A program made the translations under genes and the position numbers. Of a stretch of DNA of 64,000 bases, positions 60,547 to 64,000 are shown piece after piece. The DNA comes from Siphlonurus alternatus (lineage: Eukaryota > Arthropoda > Insecta > Ephemeroptera > Siphlonuridae). Below the pieces are notes generated by a model that worked only from the letters and a program-made list of their open reading frames with translations, was not told the origin of the DNA and searched no databases. The stretch lies in the NCBI GenBank assembly GCA_949825025.1, contig OX463787.1, positions 20,505,608 through 20,569,607 on the forward strand. Direction: 5' to 3'. The first letter of the stretch is position 1, and the number at the start of each line of letters is the position of its first letter.

Positions 60547-63500
60547 CTAAAAAGACAAAGTATATATTTTTTTATAAATGAAGCAAATTTTTTAGAATAA
60601 GTTCACATGATCGTATGCTTAATAAGGTTAAATTTGTCAAATAAACCTTCTCTCGCTCACCGTCTCTATTTCCTGCACAATATGTAAAGTTCCTTTGAGC
60701 TAATGTTCTGAACGTTGGGTTGCTCTCTTGACACATTTCATTAGTAACAATTGGTATAGTTGTTTCCTTTAGTATTTCCGTGACGATGCTACCATTTTCA
60801 TCCATTCCCCAGCCTACGACCTAAAAACACACTATGTGAGAATACACGGCTTTTGGATTCATTTGTAAATTACCGTTCCATTGTTTCCAGTTCTCTGATG
60901 ATCTGACGCTTCATCCCACAATTCAACAGGTTTGACAGTTGCAGTAATTGTGACTGGAAACTCAAGTTGCAGGAATGCTAGATCAGGACGATCTCTGCTC
61001 TGGTGGCTTAATGGATGGAAAATAACTGCTTGGACCTAATTATGAAAAATTTTAAAGTTGTTTTATGTTATACGTTTGTTCATAATTACATCAATATTAG
61101 ATAGTGTCTTACTGTGGAGATATCTTCCTAATGTTAGGAAAATTTTGATACATAATTTTTTTTATTCGATTACTATACAGAGGAGCCAAAATTGGTGTAT
61201 CATCTTTGATTTTGAATAAAGAAAATTGAATTTTCTAGAATAAATTTGAAAATTTGGATTCCGACAAAAAAAAAATGAATTGTCAAATATTTCTTCAACC
61301 ACTATGGTGGGGGATGCAAAGTGAAGGCTTCATTTTCCATATGGGGTAGACATGTTAAATTTAAAAAAAAATCACAGATAAAGCTGGAAATTATTATCCA
61401 AGGGCTTTCACCCTTCCGAGGTCAGGTTTCCAACATCACCATTATCAAAGGTTTAAACGCTGATTCTTGGTCGAAGAAATCACCAAGAACAGTGGTGATG
61501 ACAAAAAAAAATATAAAAATATTAAACTACCCCTGTGTCCTCAATAGAGCGTTTTTGGACTAACAAAATTTTTTTTAGCCAGAAACGGCCATTTATGAGA
61601 CAAAAATTCTGAAAATTTAAATGCAGAAAAATGCAATGTGGATAGCATTTATGCATGGTGCAGTGATCTGATGAACAAAAGGCTGTACCTATGATGCAAA
61701 TACAAAAGTGAACAATGTAAATTAATTAAAGTGAGATAAAAATGTTAATAAGTTCCCACTAAAATACCACTGGCGCCAACTATCGGCAGCCGCCGCAACA
61801 AATCCTATCGTGAGTAACTCGCGAGTTTGTTAACAACATTATCTCCACATCGCGAGCTTAATTGAGAGTTCATATTACTATGAAATAACTATTTAGGACA
61901 TAAAAAAATAAATAAAACGTTCAATTTCCTTATAACATTGTATTTTCCTTCAATGCAATGTGTATATTTGCGCGTACGTGTATAGGTACCTAGCAACATG
62001 AAAAAAGAACAATACCCAACGTTGCTTTTTATTCGGAGGAACACTTTTATTTCATTTATTCCAAATAAATCACGCTTTTCACACACATTACAAACACTCT
62101 GCACAAATCTAAATATGTTAAGGATACACCTCCATTGCTACAGAAGGTTCAATATCGTATTGTTTCACGCGAAAATATTATAAATCATCACGTATGATAT
62201 GGCGAGTGACTTTTTGGCGGCATTGCAGCCATCGTAACTGGCGAATGGCGAAGAGGAGTCGATGCGGCAACAGCGCAAAGCTGGACGGGAGAGCAGGGGA
62301 AGTGAAATATATTTAGGATACACCATGAAGGTGTATCCTAAATATATTTAGATTTGTGCAGAGTGTTTATAATGTGTGTGAAAAGCGTGATTTATTTGGA
62401 ATAAATGAAATAAAAGTGTTCTTCCGAATGAAAAGCAATGTTGGGTAATGTTCTTTTTTCGTGTTGCTAGGTACCTATACACGTACGCGCATATATACAC
62501 ATTGTATTGAAGGAAAACACAATTTTATAAGGAAATTGAACGTTTTATTTATTTTTTTATGTCTTAAATAGTTATTTCATAGTAATATGAACTCTCAATT
62601 GAGCTCGCGATGTGGAGATAATGTTGTTAACAAACTCGCGAGTTACTCGCGATAGGATAGGATTTGTTGCGGCGGATAATTGGCGCCAGTGTTATTTTAG
62701 TGCGAACTTATTAACATTATTATCTCACTTTAATTGCATGTTAAATAAGGCTTGTTTGGCCACCTTTGTATTTACATCATGCCTGTACCATATGATAGAG
62801 AAAATCCTGTAGCACAGTAATATGCAAAAAAAAAAAACACGTTTATGGAATTTCGCCAGTTACGTTTTGCCGGAAGAATAACAAATTTATTGAATAAAAC
62901 CGATTAAATGATTAAAAAAAATCATTTTATTGTTAAATGCCCTACAAATATATCATATATATATATATATATATATATGATATATTTGTAGGGCATTTAA
63001 CAATAAAATGATTTTTTTTAATCATTTAATCGATGTTATTCAATAAATGTGTTATTCTTCCGGCAAAACGTAATTGGCGAAATTCCATAAACGTGTTTTT
63101 TTTATATATATATATACATTATGTGATATAATTTATTATTATCCATCATTTTGATCTTCTGCATGATTATACTTTATTTTTTTCTTATTCTTGAATTGAT
63201 GAAAAATGATCGCGTAAATACTGAAAATGATCTCCAGAGGTTTGCATTTTTCATCACATAAAACAATTTACTTTGATACAAAAAACACAACTACTTTTTT
63301 ATTTTCACTTGATCGCAAAAAAAAAAGAGGCATGATTTCCGTTCAAAATTTACTTTTCCGGAAATATTAAACCTATATACTTCATTATCTATATTGATGA
63401 TATATAAAATAAATTTTAAGAACTTGTTTCACTGCTTTCCTTTCACTTACTTTTCTAATTTGTACGTTGCTTTCTTCCGTCCAGTTCAGTACTTTGGTCG

Positions 63501-63566
63501 TGCCCATCACCAAAAATATGTCTTTTGCTTCCAAGAAGGTCGGAGTAGGCCACAAGCAGTGTGCCG
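60308..63566 (-). CDS. Trypsin-fold serine protease (5' part outside window)
   Basis: Four exons join in phase: 63566-63451, 61035-60874, 60820-60661 and 60546-60308. The product is about 225 residues of an S1-family catalytic domain. The triad is visible: His in AHCLWPTPTF, Asp in RPDLAFLQLE and Ser in CNGDSGSGMYV. VVGWGMDENG, NFTYCAGNRDE and the C-terminal IIFTDMAKLTSWL are also present. The substrate pocket motif is GDSGSG instead of GDSGGP. The long loop between GDSG and the last helix (SPDNKRSWVLRGMVSRTL) and CDLNNYIIFTD recall the Gd / modular-protease type of arthropod regulatory proteases. Secretion and a regulatory prodomain are expected but not seen, because the 5' exons lie beyond 63566. 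A gtaagt at the very end (60322) would be an alternative donor. Confidence 0.85.
60661..60820 (-). CDS. Serine protease exon, VVGWG to CAGNRD
   Basis: Acceptor gtgtttttag, donor GACG/gtgagc. Phase 0 in, 1 out. Confidence 0.85.
60874..61035 (-). CDS. Serine protease exon with catalytic Asp
   Basis: Acceptor ttcataattag, donor AACG/gtaatt, phase 0 on both sides, 54 codons. Contains VQAVIFHPLSH, RPDLAFLQLE and HQRTGNNGT (an N-glycosylation sequon). Confidence 0.85.
61036..61650. other. Protease intron, unassigned part
   Basis: AT-rich. Includes a short inverted pair around ccttcc and gattcttggtcg and an 80-codon frame without domains (61321-61563). Confidence 0.4.
61655..62815. mobile_element. 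Foldback element with 0.5-kb arms in the protease intron
   Basis: Left arm from gctgtacctatgatgcaaat through gtgagataaaaatgttaata, ccactggcgccaact, tactcgcgagtttgttaac and tttaggacataaaaaaataa to caaatctaaatatg. The right arm is the inverse. The centre (62190-62335) is GC-richer and unique, with a small aggatacacc hairpin. Confidence 0.9.
62830..63103. mobile_element. Near-perfect palindrome of 130-bp arms
   Basis: cacgtttatggaatttcgcc and ggcgaaattccataaacgtg form the ends. Inner arms continue nearly unbroken to an (AT) centre at about 62958-62978. Its left edge is only about 15 bp from the preceding foldback. Confidence 0.92.
63451..63566 (-). CDS. Serine protease exon with catalytic His
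   Basis: Acceptor aatgtatgttttag, donor AAAA/gtaagt. It starts with CG of a split codon (Ala) and encodes AHCLWPTPTFLEAKDIFLVM and the following strand to VQIRK. Confidence 0.85.
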
Positions 63567-64000
63567 CTAAAACATACATTGAAATATATGTTTTTTAAAT
63601 GGAAGAAATTATTTTTAAAGAACTAATGTCAACACATTAACATAATAAAAGTACTATTTTGGCACATGCAGGCATATGATATCTTGCAGAAGAAGGCAAT
63701 ATGTGATGTGTTAAAATGACATTAATGACTTTTAGTCACAGTATCTTTACTTTAATACTCTGTTCTAAAATACATTATATTAATGAAATGATTTTAATTT
63801 ATGCTCCTAATATACATCTAACATAATGTTAGTTAATGAAAAACGATTTTTTTTTGTTTGTTTATTTATGATAAGATGTAATATTTTAATACAACTAAAG
63901 GATATAGAGGTTAATGTTTTTAGTAGTATCATCTTTTATAAGAGGTTGCATTTTGCACAAACTTTAGGTCCAACGTGCATCAATAAGTAAGTAGTATAAC
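63567..64000. other. Window end, upstream protease intron
   Basis: AT-rich, with no exon recognised. The next 5' protease exon must end with one carried base. Confidence 0.5.

Overview
This is AT-rich invertebrate nuclear DNA, most likely from an arthropod; a crustacean or chelicerate is my guess. Genes are split into short exons by long introns. A receptor gene looks like an arthropod gustatory receptor, one gene has a TATA box and a TCAGT initiator 30 bp apart, and there is a C-type lectin, a trypsin-fold protease and animal alpha-spectrin sequence. More than half of the window is repeats: foldback elements, minisatellites, long microsatellites, a LINE, 5S-derived SINEs and a mariner relic. 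No prokaryotic feature was seen.

Layout. 1-3.0 kb: AT-rich DNA, an (AT)n tract and a membrane-anchored Env-like fragment. 3.0-7.84 kb (+): three alpha-spectrin exons whose splice phases join exactly. The first is preceded by three extra tandem copies of its own 3' splice site. The second intron holds a 2.5-kb foldback, and the coding sequence stops at a small hairpin element with no further spectrin exon downstream. 7.84-20.2 kb: repeats, including a 15-bp minisatellite, a 4.1-kb foldback with nested hairpin and mariner insertions, and a repeat carrying an exon-like piece. 20.2-28.0 kb (+): a two-exon FLYWCH/MULE transposase gene of about 495 aa with all catalytic residues, whose 6.2-kb intron is packed with foldbacks and a 5S SINE. 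28-35.4 kb: foldbacks, a second minisatellite block, a (CATTC)n array and a 5S SINE. 35.9-41.8 kb (+): gustatory-receptor-like gene; the 5' splice site of one exon is repeated 13 times at a 35-bp period. 42.7-48.6 kb (-): C-type lectin-like gene, tail to tail with the receptor. 49-52 kb: a hairpin element split by a 1.72-kb TA-flanked element. 52-56.6 kb (+): LINE with an open 1,185-codon frame (2A-like motif, PHD finger, endonuclease, reverse transcriptase). 57-60.3 kb: degenerate repeats. 60.3-63.6 kb (-): four exons of a trypsin-fold serine protease, open at its 5' end. The last part also holds two adjacent foldbacks.

The host genes do not form a pathway: chemoreception, carbohydrate recognition and proteolysis are neighbours by position only. 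Two things stand out. Tandem arrays cover exon-intron boundaries in two unrelated genes, multiplying one acceptor and one donor. Several families of roughly 150-350 bp hairpin elements recur, many with a paired TGACGTCA core. All calls come from reading the sequence and from splice-phase arithmetic; no database search was run.
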